From Lysobacterales bacterium (GTDB lineage Bacteria; Pseudomonadota; Gammaproteobacteria; Xanthomonadales; SZUA-5): a stretch of DNA of 12,549 bases. The notes under the pieces were generated by a model. That model ran no database searches, was not told the DNA's origin, and saw only the letters and a list, made by a program, of their open reading frames with translations. Below, piece after piece: positions 6,391-12,549 of the stretch (its first letter is position 1; the number at the start of each line of letters is the position of its first letter). The stretch spans positions 1 to 12,549 of the forward strand of contig JANJUH010000073.1 in NCBI GenBank assembly GCA_024710675.1. The letters run 5' to 3'. Both the position numbers and the translations under genes were made by a program.

Positions 6391-8160
6391 TCAGCGCTTC
6401 TTCGGCACGTACAGATCCGTGATCGTGCCCTCGAAGACCTCCGCCGCCATGCCGACCGACTCGCTCAAGGTGGGGTGCGGGTGGATGGTCAGGCCGATGT
6501 CGGCGGCTTCGCAGCCCATCTCGATCGCGAGCGCGGCCTCGGAGATCAGGTCGCCCGCATTGGGTCCGACGATGCCGGCGCCGAGCAGCTTGTGGCTGGC
6601 CGGATCGAACAGCAGCTTGGTGAAGCCTTCGGTGCGGTCGATGCCGATGGCGCGGCCGCTGGCGGCGTAGGGGAACTTGCCGACGCCGACCTCGATGCCC
6701 TGCGCCTTCGCCTCGCCCTCGGTCAGGCCCACCCAGGCGATCTCCGGATCGGTATAGGCGACCGAGGGGATCACGCGGGCGACGAACTCGCTCTTCAGGC
6801 CGGCGGCGACCTCGGCGGCGACCTTGCCCTCGTGGGTGGCCTTGTGCGCCAGCATCGGCTGGCCGACGATGTCGCCGATCGCGAAGATATGCGGCACGTT
6901 GCTGCGCATCTGGCGATCGACGGCGATGTAGCCGCGCTCTGACACCGCGACGCCCGCGGCCTCGGCGCCGATCTTCTTGCCGTTCGGGCTGCGCCCGACC
7001 GCGCACAGCACGCGCTCAAAGAGCGTCGGCGCCGGCGCGCCCTCGCCCTCGAAGGTGGCGAGCAGGCCCTCGGGCTTGGCCTCGACCTTCGCGACCTTGG
7101 TCTTCAAGTGGATACCGCCGTAGCGCTTGCCGATGCGCTGCTGCAGCGGGCGCACCAGGTCCGGATCGCAACCCGGCATGAGCTGATCCAGCAGTTCGAC
7201 CACCGTGACCTCGCTGCCGAGCGCGTCGTACACGCAGGCCATCTCGAGGCCGATGATGCCGCCGCCGATGACGAGCAGCTTCTTCGGCACCTCCTCGAGC
7301 AGCAGCGCGTCTGTGGAATCCATCATCCGGGCATCGTCCCAGGGCAGGCCCGGCAGCTTGACCGCCTGCGAGCCAGCCGCGATTACCGCGTGCCTGAAAC
7401 CGATGGTCTTCGGGCCTTCGGCGGTCTCGACGCTCACCTGGTGCGGCGAAACGAAGCGGCCCTTGCCCTGCACCGTACGCACCTTGCGCTGCTTGGCCAT
7501 GCCGGCGAGGCCCCCGGTGAGCTTGCCGACCACCTTGTCCTTGAAGCCGCGCAGCTTGTCGAGATCGATCTGCGGCTCGCCGAAAGTGATGCCGAGTTCG
7601 GCGAAGTGCGCGGCCTCGTCGATCACGCGCGCCGCGTGCAGCAGCGCCTTGGACGGAATGCAGCCGACGTTGAGGCAGACGCCACCGAGGGTGGGATAGC
7701 GCTCGATCAGGATCACGTCGAGACCGAGGTCGGCGCCGCGGAAGGCCGCGGTATAGCCGCCCGGGCCGGCGCCCAGGACCAGCAGCTCGCATTCGAGGTC
7801 GTTCTTGCCGGTTGCGGCGGCCGGGGCGGGCGCCGGCGTGGCTGTCGGAGCGGGGGCCGGGGCGGGTGTCGGGACGGCAGCGGGCGCCGCTGCTGTGGCC
7901 GCTGCGGGGCTGGCGCTGGCCTCGGCTGCATCGACGATGGCGATCACATCGCCCTCGGAGACACTGTCGCCGAGCCTGACCTTCAGCTCAACGATCGTCC
8001 CGGCATGGCTGGCCGGCACCTCCATCGTCGCCTTGTCGGATTCGAGCGTGACCAGGCCCTGGTCACGGCGCACGCTGGCACCAGGCTGCACCAGCAGCTC
8101 GATGACCGGTACGTTCTTGTAGCCACCGATGTCCGGTACGCGGATCTCGACCTTGGCCAT
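6391..8160 (-). CDS. lpdA: Dihydrolipoamide dehydrogenase (E3) with N-terminal lipoyl domain
   Basis: The 589-residue flavoprotein reoxidises dihydrolipoyl groups of 2-oxoacid dehydrogenase complexes using NAD+. Residues 1-80 form a lipoyl domain with the lipoylation motif ESDKATMEVP (Lys43). Residues 81-119 are an Ala/Pro-rich swinging linker. The E3 core follows with the FAD site GAGPGG (130-135), the redox-active disulfide CLNVGC (Cys162-Cys167) and the NAD site VIGGGIIGLE (297-306). A second FAD motif, FAIGD, lies near 426-430, and the C-terminal base is in HPHPTLSE (His562, Glu567). All catalytic residues are present. About 110 residues longer than plain E3, it is the lipoyl-fused type often found with pyruvate dehydrogenase. 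The start has GGGAGG at 8167-8172. No E1 or E2 gene is adjacent; it stands alone between a convergent ATPase operon and a DUF2059 gene. Confidence 0.96.
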   Translation of the reverse strand: MAKVEIRVPDIGGYKNVPVIELLVQPGASVRRDQGLVTLESDKATMEVPASHAGTIVELKVRLGDSVSEGDVIAIVDAAEASASPAAATAAAPAAVPTPAPAPAPTATPAPAPAAATGKNDLECELLVLGAGPGGYTAAFRGADLGLDVILIERYPTLGGVCLNVGCIPSKALLHAARVIDEAAHFAELGITFGEPQIDLDKLRGFKDKVVGKLTGGLAGMAKQRKVRTVQGKGRFVSPHQVSVETAEGPKTIGFRHAVIAAGSQAVKLPGLPWDDARMMDSTDALLLEEVPKKLLVIGGGIIGLEMACVYDALGSEVTVVELLDQLMPGCDPDLVRPLQQRIGKRYGGIHLKTKVAKVEAKPEGLLATFEGEGAPAPTLFERVLCAVGRSPNGKKIGAEAAGVAVSERGYIAVDRQMRSNVPHIFAIGDIVGQPMLAHKATHEGKVAAEVAAGLKSEFVARVIPSVAYTDPEIAWVGLTEGEAKAQGIEVGVGKFPYAASGRAIGIDRTEGFTKLLFDPASHKLLGAGIVGPNAGDLISEAALAIEMGCEAADIGLTIHPHPTLSESVGMAAEVFEGTITDLYVPKKR

Positions 8161-8161
8161 G

Positions 8162-8192
8162 GCTCGCCTCCCGATGAGTCAGGGAGGCGAGC
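8162..8192 (-). promoter_or_regulatory. Perfect 11+11 bp inverted repeat covering the lpdA ribosome binding site
   Basis: GCTCGCCTCCC (8162-8172) and GGGAGGCGAGC (8182-8192) are exact reverse complements separated by 9 bases. On the lpdA strand the 3' arm contains the Shine-Dalgarno GGGAGG and ends one base before ATG, so a transcript starting upstream would hide the site in a GC-rich stem. A TATGCT (-10-like, 8190-8195 on the - strand) overlaps the distal arm. If that is the real promoter, transcription would begin within the repeat and it would be better read as an operator. What is seen is the symmetry; both roles are inference. Confidence 0.6.
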
Positions 8193-8276
8193 ATAGCTGG
8201 AGCAGCCGCCATGGCAGCGCCTGACCGAGTGTCGCCCTTGCGGCCGCGGTCATTGCGCGCTTGGGCGTAACGAACC

Positions 8277-8367
8277 AGGGGCAGGGGGCAGGAGCCAGGG
8301 GACAGAGCTGGCGTCGAGCTCGGATCACGCCGCTCAATCGACCCCTGCCCCCTTTCCCTTGCCCCTT
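8277..8367. repeat. G-rich/C-rich intergenic inverted repeat with G-quadruplex pattern
   Basis: AGGGGGCAGG (8283-8292) pairs exactly with CCTGCCCCCT (8344-8353). The left arm is a G-rich run with repeats of the 'CAGGGG' type; the right arm is C-rich. On the - strand the right arm reads as four G-runs of at least three (8362-8365, 8356-8358, 8348-8352, 8342-8345) with loops of 2-3 bases, a canonical quadruplex pattern. It lies about 14 bases past the DUF2059 stop, in its 3' untranslated region. Between the arms is a small GAGCT/AGCTC hairpin (8305-8321). No gene is seen in 8193-8380. Confidence 0.5.
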
Positions 8368-8380
8368 TCCGGCTTCTCCA

Positions 8381-8896
8381 TTACTGCTGCGGAGCGCTCG
8401 CGCGGCAACTGTTGTAAGCCTCCTCGAGGCGCGGACCGAAGGTCTGCATCTGCTCGCCGGCCTTCTGCATGTTGCCCTGCATGCGCGCCTGCAGCGCTTC
8501 CTGTGCGCGCTGCATGACCTCGGGCGTGCGCTCGAGCATCTTCTGACCGACCGCGGACTTGAAGAAGGCCGTCATCGTCTCGAGCTCCTCCTTGCTGAAC
8601 ACCGCGGCATAGACGCCGGCCACGGCGCGGCGCGAGCCGGTGATCTCTTCCTCGGTGAACTTCACCTGGGCCATCGCCGCGGCGAACTCGTCGAGCAGCG
8701 GCTTGGCCGACTCGCAGCCCTGGAACTGCGCGATCGTGGACTGCACCATCGGACCGGTGGGGTCCTTCATCTGGTCGAAGGTCTGGTCGGCACGCGAGGC
8801 GACGATCAGGTCGAGCGCCGCCTGGATGTGGGCCTCGTCGGCGGCAGGGGCGTCGGTGGCGGCGAGGCTCGCGGCCAGCAGCAGGGCGGAAAGCAT
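8381..8896 (-). CDS. Exported DUF2059-family protein
   Basis: The 171-residue protein has a short hydrophobic N-terminus, MLSALLLAASLAATDAPA, that looks like a signal peptide although it lacks the usual N-terminal lysine or arginine. The rest is helical. Residues about 95-140 contain VFSKEELETMTAFFKSAVGQ followed by KML-x3-P, which matches the core of DUF2059 (an E-L-x6-F-(Y/F)-x-S-x-x-G-(Q/K)-K-(M/L)-L pattern). DUF2059 proteins are small periplasmic or exported proteins of unknown biochemical role. Two cysteines (in FQGCESA and YNSCRAS) could form a disulfide after export. The start at 8894-8896 is preferred over an upstream ATG at 8980 because AGGAG (8903-8907) lies six bases before it and the signal-like segment begins there. 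It is divergent from the kinase gene. Confidence 0.8.
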   Translation of the reverse strand: MLSALLLAASLAATDAPAADEAHIQAALDLIVASRADQTFDQMKDPTGPMVQSTIAQFQGCESAKPLLDEFAAAMAQVKFTEEEITGSRRAVAGVYAAVFSKEELETMTAFFKSAVGQKMLERTPEVMQRAQEALQARMQGNMQKAGEQMQTFGPRLEEAYNSCRASAPQQ

Positions 8897-8947
8897 GGGT
8901 GTCTCCTGGTTGGATGGGGTGCGGCAACGGGCCGTCCGGGGCGGCGA

Positions 8948-8953
8948 AGCATA
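8948..8953 (-). promoter_or_regulatory. Candidate -10 element for the DUF2059 gene
   Basis: TATGCT on the - strand lies about 52 bases upstream of the start codon, giving a leader of roughly 44 bases. No convincing -35 hexamer is seen, so the call is weak. Confidence 0.3.
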
Positions 8954-9015
8954 GCGGTGAGCCGGAAGCGCTGGGACCACGCCGGTCAGCCCGAGTTCCC
9001 GTGCCGTGAACCGGA

Positions 9016-9021
9016 TACACT
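9016..9021 (+). promoter_or_regulatory. Candidate -10 element for the kinase operon
   Basis: TACACT within GGATACACTGTG lies 37 bases upstream of the preferred GTG start at 9058. A start site near 9028 would leave a leader of about 30 bases and would exclude the alternative GTG at 9022 from the transcript. No good -35 is visible. Confidence 0.35.
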
Positions 9022-9057
9022 GTGCGGACCTTTGCCCTGCGAACTCCCCTGACGGAC

Positions 9058-10869
9058 GTGGCGCTGCCCGAGATCCCCGGCTATCGCATCCTGCGCCCGC
9101 TCGGCACCGGTGGCATGTCCACGGTCTACCTGGCGGTACAGCTCTCGCTCGATCGCCAGGTCGCGGTCAAGGTGCTGCGCAGTGCCCCGGAGGACGATCC
9201 CGAGCGCACCGAGAAGCGCTTCCTGCGCGAGGGCCGCACGCTGGCGCGGATCAGCCACAAGAACGTCTGTGGCATCTACGACATCGCCAAGGTCGGCGAC
9301 ATCGCCTACATCGCGATGGAATACCTCGATGGCGGCACGCTGGTCGACCGCCTGCGCCGCGGCATCTCGGTGGGCGAGTCGATCGCGGTCGTCGTGCAAC
9401 TCGCCTCGGCGCTCGACGAGGCCCACAAGCTCGGCATCATCCATCGCGACCTCAAGCCCGCCAACGTGATGCTGCGCGGCGGCAAGGTGCCGGTGCTGAC
9501 CGATTTCGGCATCGCCCGCGAGATGACGGCGGCGCAGACCCGCATCACCGCCGAGAACATGATCGTCGGTACGCCGATCTACATGAGTCCGGAGCAGGTG
9601 TCCGGCGGCGAGGTCGACGGGCGCTCGGACCTGTACGCCCTTGGCGTGATGTTCTTCGAGCTGATGACCGGCCAGCCGCCATTCCGTGGCGACACCGCGA
9701 TCGCGGTCTGCATGCAGCACCTGACCGCGCCCATCCCGAACCTGCCCGCAGACCTCGCCGACCTGCAACCGGTGCTGGAGAAGATGCTCGCGAAAAAGCG
9801 CGAGGATCGCTACGCCGACATGGCCGAGTTCACCCGCGCCCTGCGCGCGGTCTTCGTCTCCTCGGACGCCCTGCGCAGCGTGCTCGCCTTCACGCCCGAC
9901 ATGCCGTGGAGCGAGCAGCTGCGCGAGCTCGGCTTTTCCTTCGACACCATGCGCGATGCCGAGCTGCGCGCGGCCCTGGCGGCCAAGGGCGCGCGCCGCG
10001 GCTCCGAGGAAAGGACCGAGCCGACCCCGGCATTCACGGCTCCGGTAGCACGGCCCGGATCCTCGCCGCCGCAGGCAGTCCGGCGCGCCCCGCCCTGGCC
10101 ATGGATCGCCGCTGGCGGGCTCGCGCTCGCCATGCTGGTCGCCGGCGGCTGGTGGTTCACCCGCCCGCTGCCGGAGCCACAGGCCAGTTCGAGTGCTGCG
10201 GCCCTGGACGAAACCACCTTGCTGGCCCTGAAGGCCCTGCAGGACGAGTTCCAGCGCGCGCTGAACGCAGGTGATCTGTACGCCCCGCGCGGACGCAGTG
10301 CGCTGCATCACGCACGGCGGATGGAGGAGATCGCCCCCGGGCACGCCTACGCCACCAAGGCCATCGGTGACCTCGCCCAGGCCGGATTCGCCCGCGCGCG
10401 AGCTGCGCGCGAGGCCGGTGACATCAGCGGCACCGCGCGGGCACTCGACGATGCGGCGCGCTTCCTGCCGGGCAGCTTCCAGGCGGAGATCGCGCAGTTG
10501 CGGGCGGAGTTGCTCGAAGCGCCCGCGCCGGCGCCGGGATCGGGCACGACGCCGGCGCCAGCCCCGGTGGCCGCGCCGCCGCCAGCGCCGCTTGCCGCCA
10601 AGGGGCGGCTGGCGATCGATGCCGCGCCCTGGGGTCGGATCGAGTCGGTCGTGGACAGCAATGGCCGTGCGCTGGCCCTGCCGGAGGGTGCTTCGACACC
10701 GCTCCTGCTGGAACTGCCGGCGGGGAACTACCGGGTGCGCTGGCGGCCGGGCGGGGACGGCACGCCACGTGAGCAATCGACTGTTGTCGCCAGTGACGGG
10801 CTGGCGGTCTTGTCGCTGCGGGGCGACCGGCTCGCGGCCGACGACTACCTGCGCGAGGCCGGCCTGTGA
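9058..10869 (+). CDS. Transmembrane Hanks-type serine/threonine protein kinase with PEGA-like C-terminal region
   Basis: The 603-residue protein has a complete cytoplasmic kinase domain (about 9-266): glycine-rich loop LGTGGMSTVY (15-24), ATP lysine VAVKVL (Lys38), catalytic HRDLKPAN (129-136, Asp131), DFG (149-151) and SPEQ in place of APE (177-180). HRD marks it as an RD kinase, probably activated by phosphorylation of its loop. A linker (about 267-345) leads to one membrane helix (349-366). The outer part has a helical region (about 385-487), an Ala/Pro-rich spacer and a PEGA-like beta domain (516-563, with LLLELPAGNYRVRWRPG). I chose GTG 9058 because codons 9022-9057 lack the GC3 bias and homologous kinases start just before PEIPGYR; GTG 9022 is the alternative. 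Neither start has a strong Shine-Dalgarno. Substrates are not apparent from the sequence. Confidence 0.93.
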   Translation: MALPEIPGYRILRPLGTGGMSTVYLAVQLSLDRQVAVKVLRSAPEDDPERTEKRFLREGRTLARISHKNVCGIYDIAKVGDIAYIAMEYLDGGTLVDRLRRGISVGESIAVVVQLASALDEAHKLGIIHRDLKPANVMLRGGKVPVLTDFGIAREMTAAQTRITAENMIVGTPIYMSPEQVSGGEVDGRSDLYALGVMFFELMTGQPPFRGDTAIAVCMQHLTAPIPNLPADLADLQPVLEKMLAKKREDRYADMAEFTRALRAVFVSSDALRSVLAFTPDMPWSEQLRELGFSFDTMRDAELRAALAAKGARRGSEERTEPTPAFTAPVARPGSSPPQAVRRAPPWPWIAAGGLALAMLVAGGWWFTRPLPEPQASSSAAALDETTLLALKALQDEFQRALNAGDLYAPRGRSALHHARRMEEIAPGHAYATKAIGDLAQAGFARARAAREAGDISGTARALDDAARFLPGSFQAEIAQLRAELLEAPAPAPGSGTTPAPAPVAAPPPAPLAAKGRLAIDAAPWGRIESVVDSNGRALALPEGASTPLLLELPAGNYRVRWRPGGDGTPREQSTVVASDGLAVLSLRGDRLAADDYLREAGL

Positions 10870-11699
10870 CCCGGGCCCTCGCACTGTTCCTGCTGCTGAT
10901 GCTCCCGGCCATCGCCGGGGCCGATTTCCGCTCGGATTACAGAGACGGCGTCAGCGCCGCCGAGCGCCAGGACTGGGCTGCGGTGGAGCGGGCGATGAAA
11001 AGCGCGCTGGCCGACCGCGCCGCGCCGGATGGCGGCACCCGCATCCTTGGCATGCCCTACGCGCCGAAGTTCTACCTGGGCCTCGCCGCCTTCTCGACCA
11101 ACCGCTGCCGCGAGGCGATCGACTGGCTCGAGGACGCGGCCACCGCGGCAGTCATCGACACCAACAGCCGTGATGCGGGCCGCCGGCGCATGATGATCGA
11201 TCGCTGTTCGGCGCGGCTGGCGCGCGAGGCCGCGGCGACGACCGCCCCCGTCACCGAGGCGCCCCCACCGGCCACGCAGCCGGCGCCGCAGCCCTCGGCC
11301 CCGGCTCGCCCACCGGCGCCCGCCGCATCCAGCCCGCCGCCCCGGCCCACCGCAGGGCCCCCGGCCAGCAGCGCGCCTGCCGGTGGCGAGGCCCTGGCTG
11401 CCGCGCGGGCCTTGCTGCGCGCCCACCTGGCGGCTTACCTGGACGGTCGTTTCGAGGCCGCCGCTGCCTGGTCGCAAGATGCGGCACTGGCCGCCTACCC
11501 GCGCCTGCTGGCGCACGCCCTGCTCGCGCGTGCGGCAGCAGGTCTCGAACTCCACGTGCGCGGCGGCGAGCGCGACGCGGCACTGCTGGCCCGCGTGCGA
11601 GCCGACCTGGCCCGGGTCCGCCAGCTCGATCCGGCCCTCGTCCCCTCGAGCCGCGCCTACCCGCCCCGGTTGCGGGCACTCCACCGTAGCGCAGGCTGA
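10866..11699 (+). CDS. Exported proline-rich, TPR-like protein coupled to the kinase
   Basis: The 277-residue protein begins at a GTG that overlaps the kinase stop (GTGA, 10866-10869), so the two are probably translationally coupled. A signal peptide (MTRALALFLLLMLPAIAGA) is followed by a helical region with TPR-like spacing (about 20-125), including DYRDGVSAAERQDWAAVERA and the YLGLAAFSTNRCREAIDWLE segment. Two cysteines in this region may pair. A long Pro/Ala linker (about 130-175) leads to a second helical domain (about 177-275) that also has an A-x2-Y-x2-G-R-(F/Y) type TPR-like element. No catalytic motif is seen. Proteins of this layout encoded right after membrane kinases may act as periplasmic partners or sensors of the kinase; that role is inference. 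No assigned family name is offered. Confidence 0.8.
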   Translation: MTRALALFLLLMLPAIAGADFRSDYRDGVSAAERQDWAAVERAMKSALADRAAPDGGTRILGMPYAPKFYLGLAAFSTNRCREAIDWLEDAATAAVIDTNSRDAGRRRMMIDRCSARLAREAAATTAPVTEAPPPATQPAPQPSAPARPPAPAASSPPPRPTAGPPASSAPAGGEALAAARALLRAHLAAYLDGRFEAAAAWSQDAALAAYPRLLAHALLARAAAGLELHVRGGERDAALLARVRADLARVRQLDPALVPSSRAYPPRLRALHRSAG

Positions 11700-11740
11700 A
11701 GGCTGGCCGTGGCCGGCGGTCGCTCACGGTGGGCTCGCGT

Positions 11741-11746
11741 TACAAT
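11741..11746 (+). promoter_or_regulatory. Candidate -10 element for the DUF11-type surface protein
   Basis: TACAAT, in the context GTTACAATGG, lies 42 bases before the ATG at 11789 in an 89-base gap. The rest of the gap holds no clear hairpin terminator for the upstream gene. No matching -35 hexamer stands out. Confidence 0.4.
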
Positions 11747-11788
11747 GGTGAGATTGGCCGAGCGCCTGCCCCTGCCCCAGGATCCTTC

Positions 11789-12549
11789 ATGCTGCTGAAT
11801 TCCAGGAACGTCATCGCCCTTCCCGTGGCCGTGCTCGGCCTTGTGCTGCCCGCGATCCTTCAGGCCGCCGGCAACACGGGCCTGGCCATCAACGGTTCCG
11901 GCCGGATCGAATTGGTGACGAGCACCCCGATCAGCTATTTGAATCGCGGTGTCGTCGATGGCCGGCGCACGCTGCAATTGCGGGTCGCCCAGCCGCTGCT
12001 CTGTGCCGATTTCGCGACGCCACCAGGTGGCGCGGTCAATCCGGTGGGCCTGCAGATCATCGATCCCAACGGTGATGGTTCCGGCCTGCTCTTCGGTGGC
12101 ATCACGAATTACGACTACCTCACCAACGGTGCCTCGCCCTCGCTGTTCCAGGTCACTTCGGGGACCAGCCTGGCCTGCTGCGTGATGCTGCCGGCAAGCA
12201 ATGCCTCCTGCGTGCAGGGGCCGAACGGCGGCGTGATCGTCACCAATTTCTTTGCCAACGGTTTCGAGGCCTCGTCGGTGATTCCGGAAGGCGGCGCTGC
12301 CGATCTGCGCGTGCAGCTCAGCGGCCCGGCTGCCGTTGCCCCGGGCGGCAGCTTTGCCTACACCGTGAACGTGGCCAATGTCGGCGGCACCAGCGTCTCG
12401 GCCGTGCGCGTGCGCGAGTTCCACCCGAAGGCGTCCGGCGGATTCCCTGCGCCGCTGCAGGGCGGGAGCTGGACCTGCAGCGCCGCCGGCGGGGCCAGTT
12501 GCGGCACGGCCAGCGGCTCGGGCGCGGTCTTGCTCGACAGCGTCAGCTT
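11789..12549 (+). CDS. Secreted or surface protein with DUF11-like domain, 3' partial
   Basis: A frame open from ATG 11789 to the right edge gives 253 residues without a stop. AGGA (11779-11782) lies six bases before the start. An N-terminal signal peptide (hydrophobic VIALPVAVLGLVLPAILQAA, then GN) points to export. The next region (about 30-160) is beta-rich with a DPNGDG turn (92-97) that resembles calcium-binding loops, paired cysteines (130-131, 141) and the phrase FFANGFE (154-160). From about 171 a DUF11-like Ig-fold repeat begins: VAPGGSFAYTVNVANVGGTS matches the 'G-x2-(F/V)-x-Y-T-(V/I)-x-V-x-N-x-G' core, and a later TC/SC pair fits the same domain. Codon use is slightly less GC-biased at third positions than the ATPase genes. 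Such proteins are usually surface-exposed or adhesin-like; the exact function is unknown. The ORF probably continues well beyond the window. Confidence 0.82.
   Translation, partial: MLLNSRNVIALPVAVLGLVLPAILQAAGNTGLAINGSGRIELVTSTPISYLNRGVVDGRRTLQLRVAQPLLCADFATPPGGAVNPVGLQIIDPNGDGSGLLFGGITNYDYLTNGASPSLFQVTSGTSLACCVMLPASNASCVQGPNGGVIVTNFFANGFEASSVIPEGGAADLRVQLSGPAAVAPGGSFAYTVNVANVGGTSVSAVRVREFHPKASGGFPAPLQGGSWTCSAAGGASCGTASGSGAVLLDSVS

Noticed and set aside
7108..8196. A 362-codon + strand frame opposite lpdA
   Set aside because: lpdA has all catalytic motifs on the other strand. This frame has Gly/Arg-rich low-complexity sequence arising from the complement of the Ala/Pro linker.
8897..8980. 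Upstream ATG at 8980 extending the DUF2059 protein by 28 residues
   Set aside because: The extension is Pro/Arg-rich, would bury the signal-like segment and includes the -10-like TATGCT; AGGAG fits the ATG at 8896.
8261..9052. A 263-codon + strand frame across the G-rich repeat and opposite the DUF2059 gene
   Set aside because: It is mostly antisense to a gene with a good ribosome site and family motif, and its own translation is low-complexity.
9022..9057. Twelve extra codons at the kinase N-terminus from GTG 9022
   Set aside because: Three of the twelve codons end in A or T, unlike the gene body, and a TACACT -10-like element ends at 9021, so transcription would start after 9022. Not fully excluded.
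8986..10884. A 632-codon - strand frame opposite the kinase gene
   Set aside because: The + strand encodes an intact Hanks kinase; the antisense product shows no domain.
1..12549. tRNA, rRNA, CRISPR array, insertion sequence or prophage genes
   Set aside because: No cloverleaf, regularly spaced direct repeats, transposase, integrase or phage gene motifs were seen on either strand.

Overview
The window is GC-rich, coding-dense bacterial DNA with strongly GC-biased third codon positions. The gene families, a GTAG-type REP-like hairpin, an E3 subunit carrying a lipoyl domain, a membrane Hanks-type kinase and a DUF11-type surface protein all fit a Lysobacterales/Xanthomonadales-like gammaproteobacterium. 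That placement is an inference; there is no rRNA or other phylogenetic marker here.

Region 1 (1-6288, + strand) is a tightly packed V/A-type (vacuolar-type) rotary ATPase operon in the order I-K-F-E-A-B-D. Every junction overlaps: four are ATGA overlaps, one is TGATG, and atpB starts 23 bases inside the end of atpA. Subunit I is cut by the left edge. The membrane ion path (I and the c-ring subunit K), peripheral stalk (E), central rotor (F and D) and catalytic head (A3B3) are all encoded. A subunit C (d-like rotor cap) is not in its usual place between E and A. It must lie upstream of the window, elsewhere in the genome, or be absent.

Region 2 (6289-8160) starts with a short convergent intergenic stretch holding a REP-like hairpin and further inverted repeats. 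It is followed on the - strand by a complete lpdA, a dihydrolipoamide dehydrogenase with an N-terminal lipoyl domain. No E1 or E2 gene is next to it. An 11+11 bp perfect inverted repeat ends one base before the lpdA start codon and contains its Shine-Dalgarno sequence.

Region 3 (8161-9057) holds a 220 bp intergenic stretch with a G-rich/C-rich inverted repeat and a G-quadruplex-type pattern. A small exported DUF2059 protein follows on the - strand, then a short divergent promoter region.

Region 4 (9058-11699, + strand) is a two-gene unit. The first gene is a transmembrane Hanks-type Ser/Thr kinase with an intact catalytic core and an extracytoplasmic helical plus PEGA-like region. The second overlaps it by four bases (GTGA) and encodes a small exported, proline-rich, TPR-like protein that may work with it.

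Region 5 (11789-12549, + strand) is the start of a secreted or surface protein with a DUF11-like domain. It has its own promoter-like element and runs off the right edge with no stop codon in the window.
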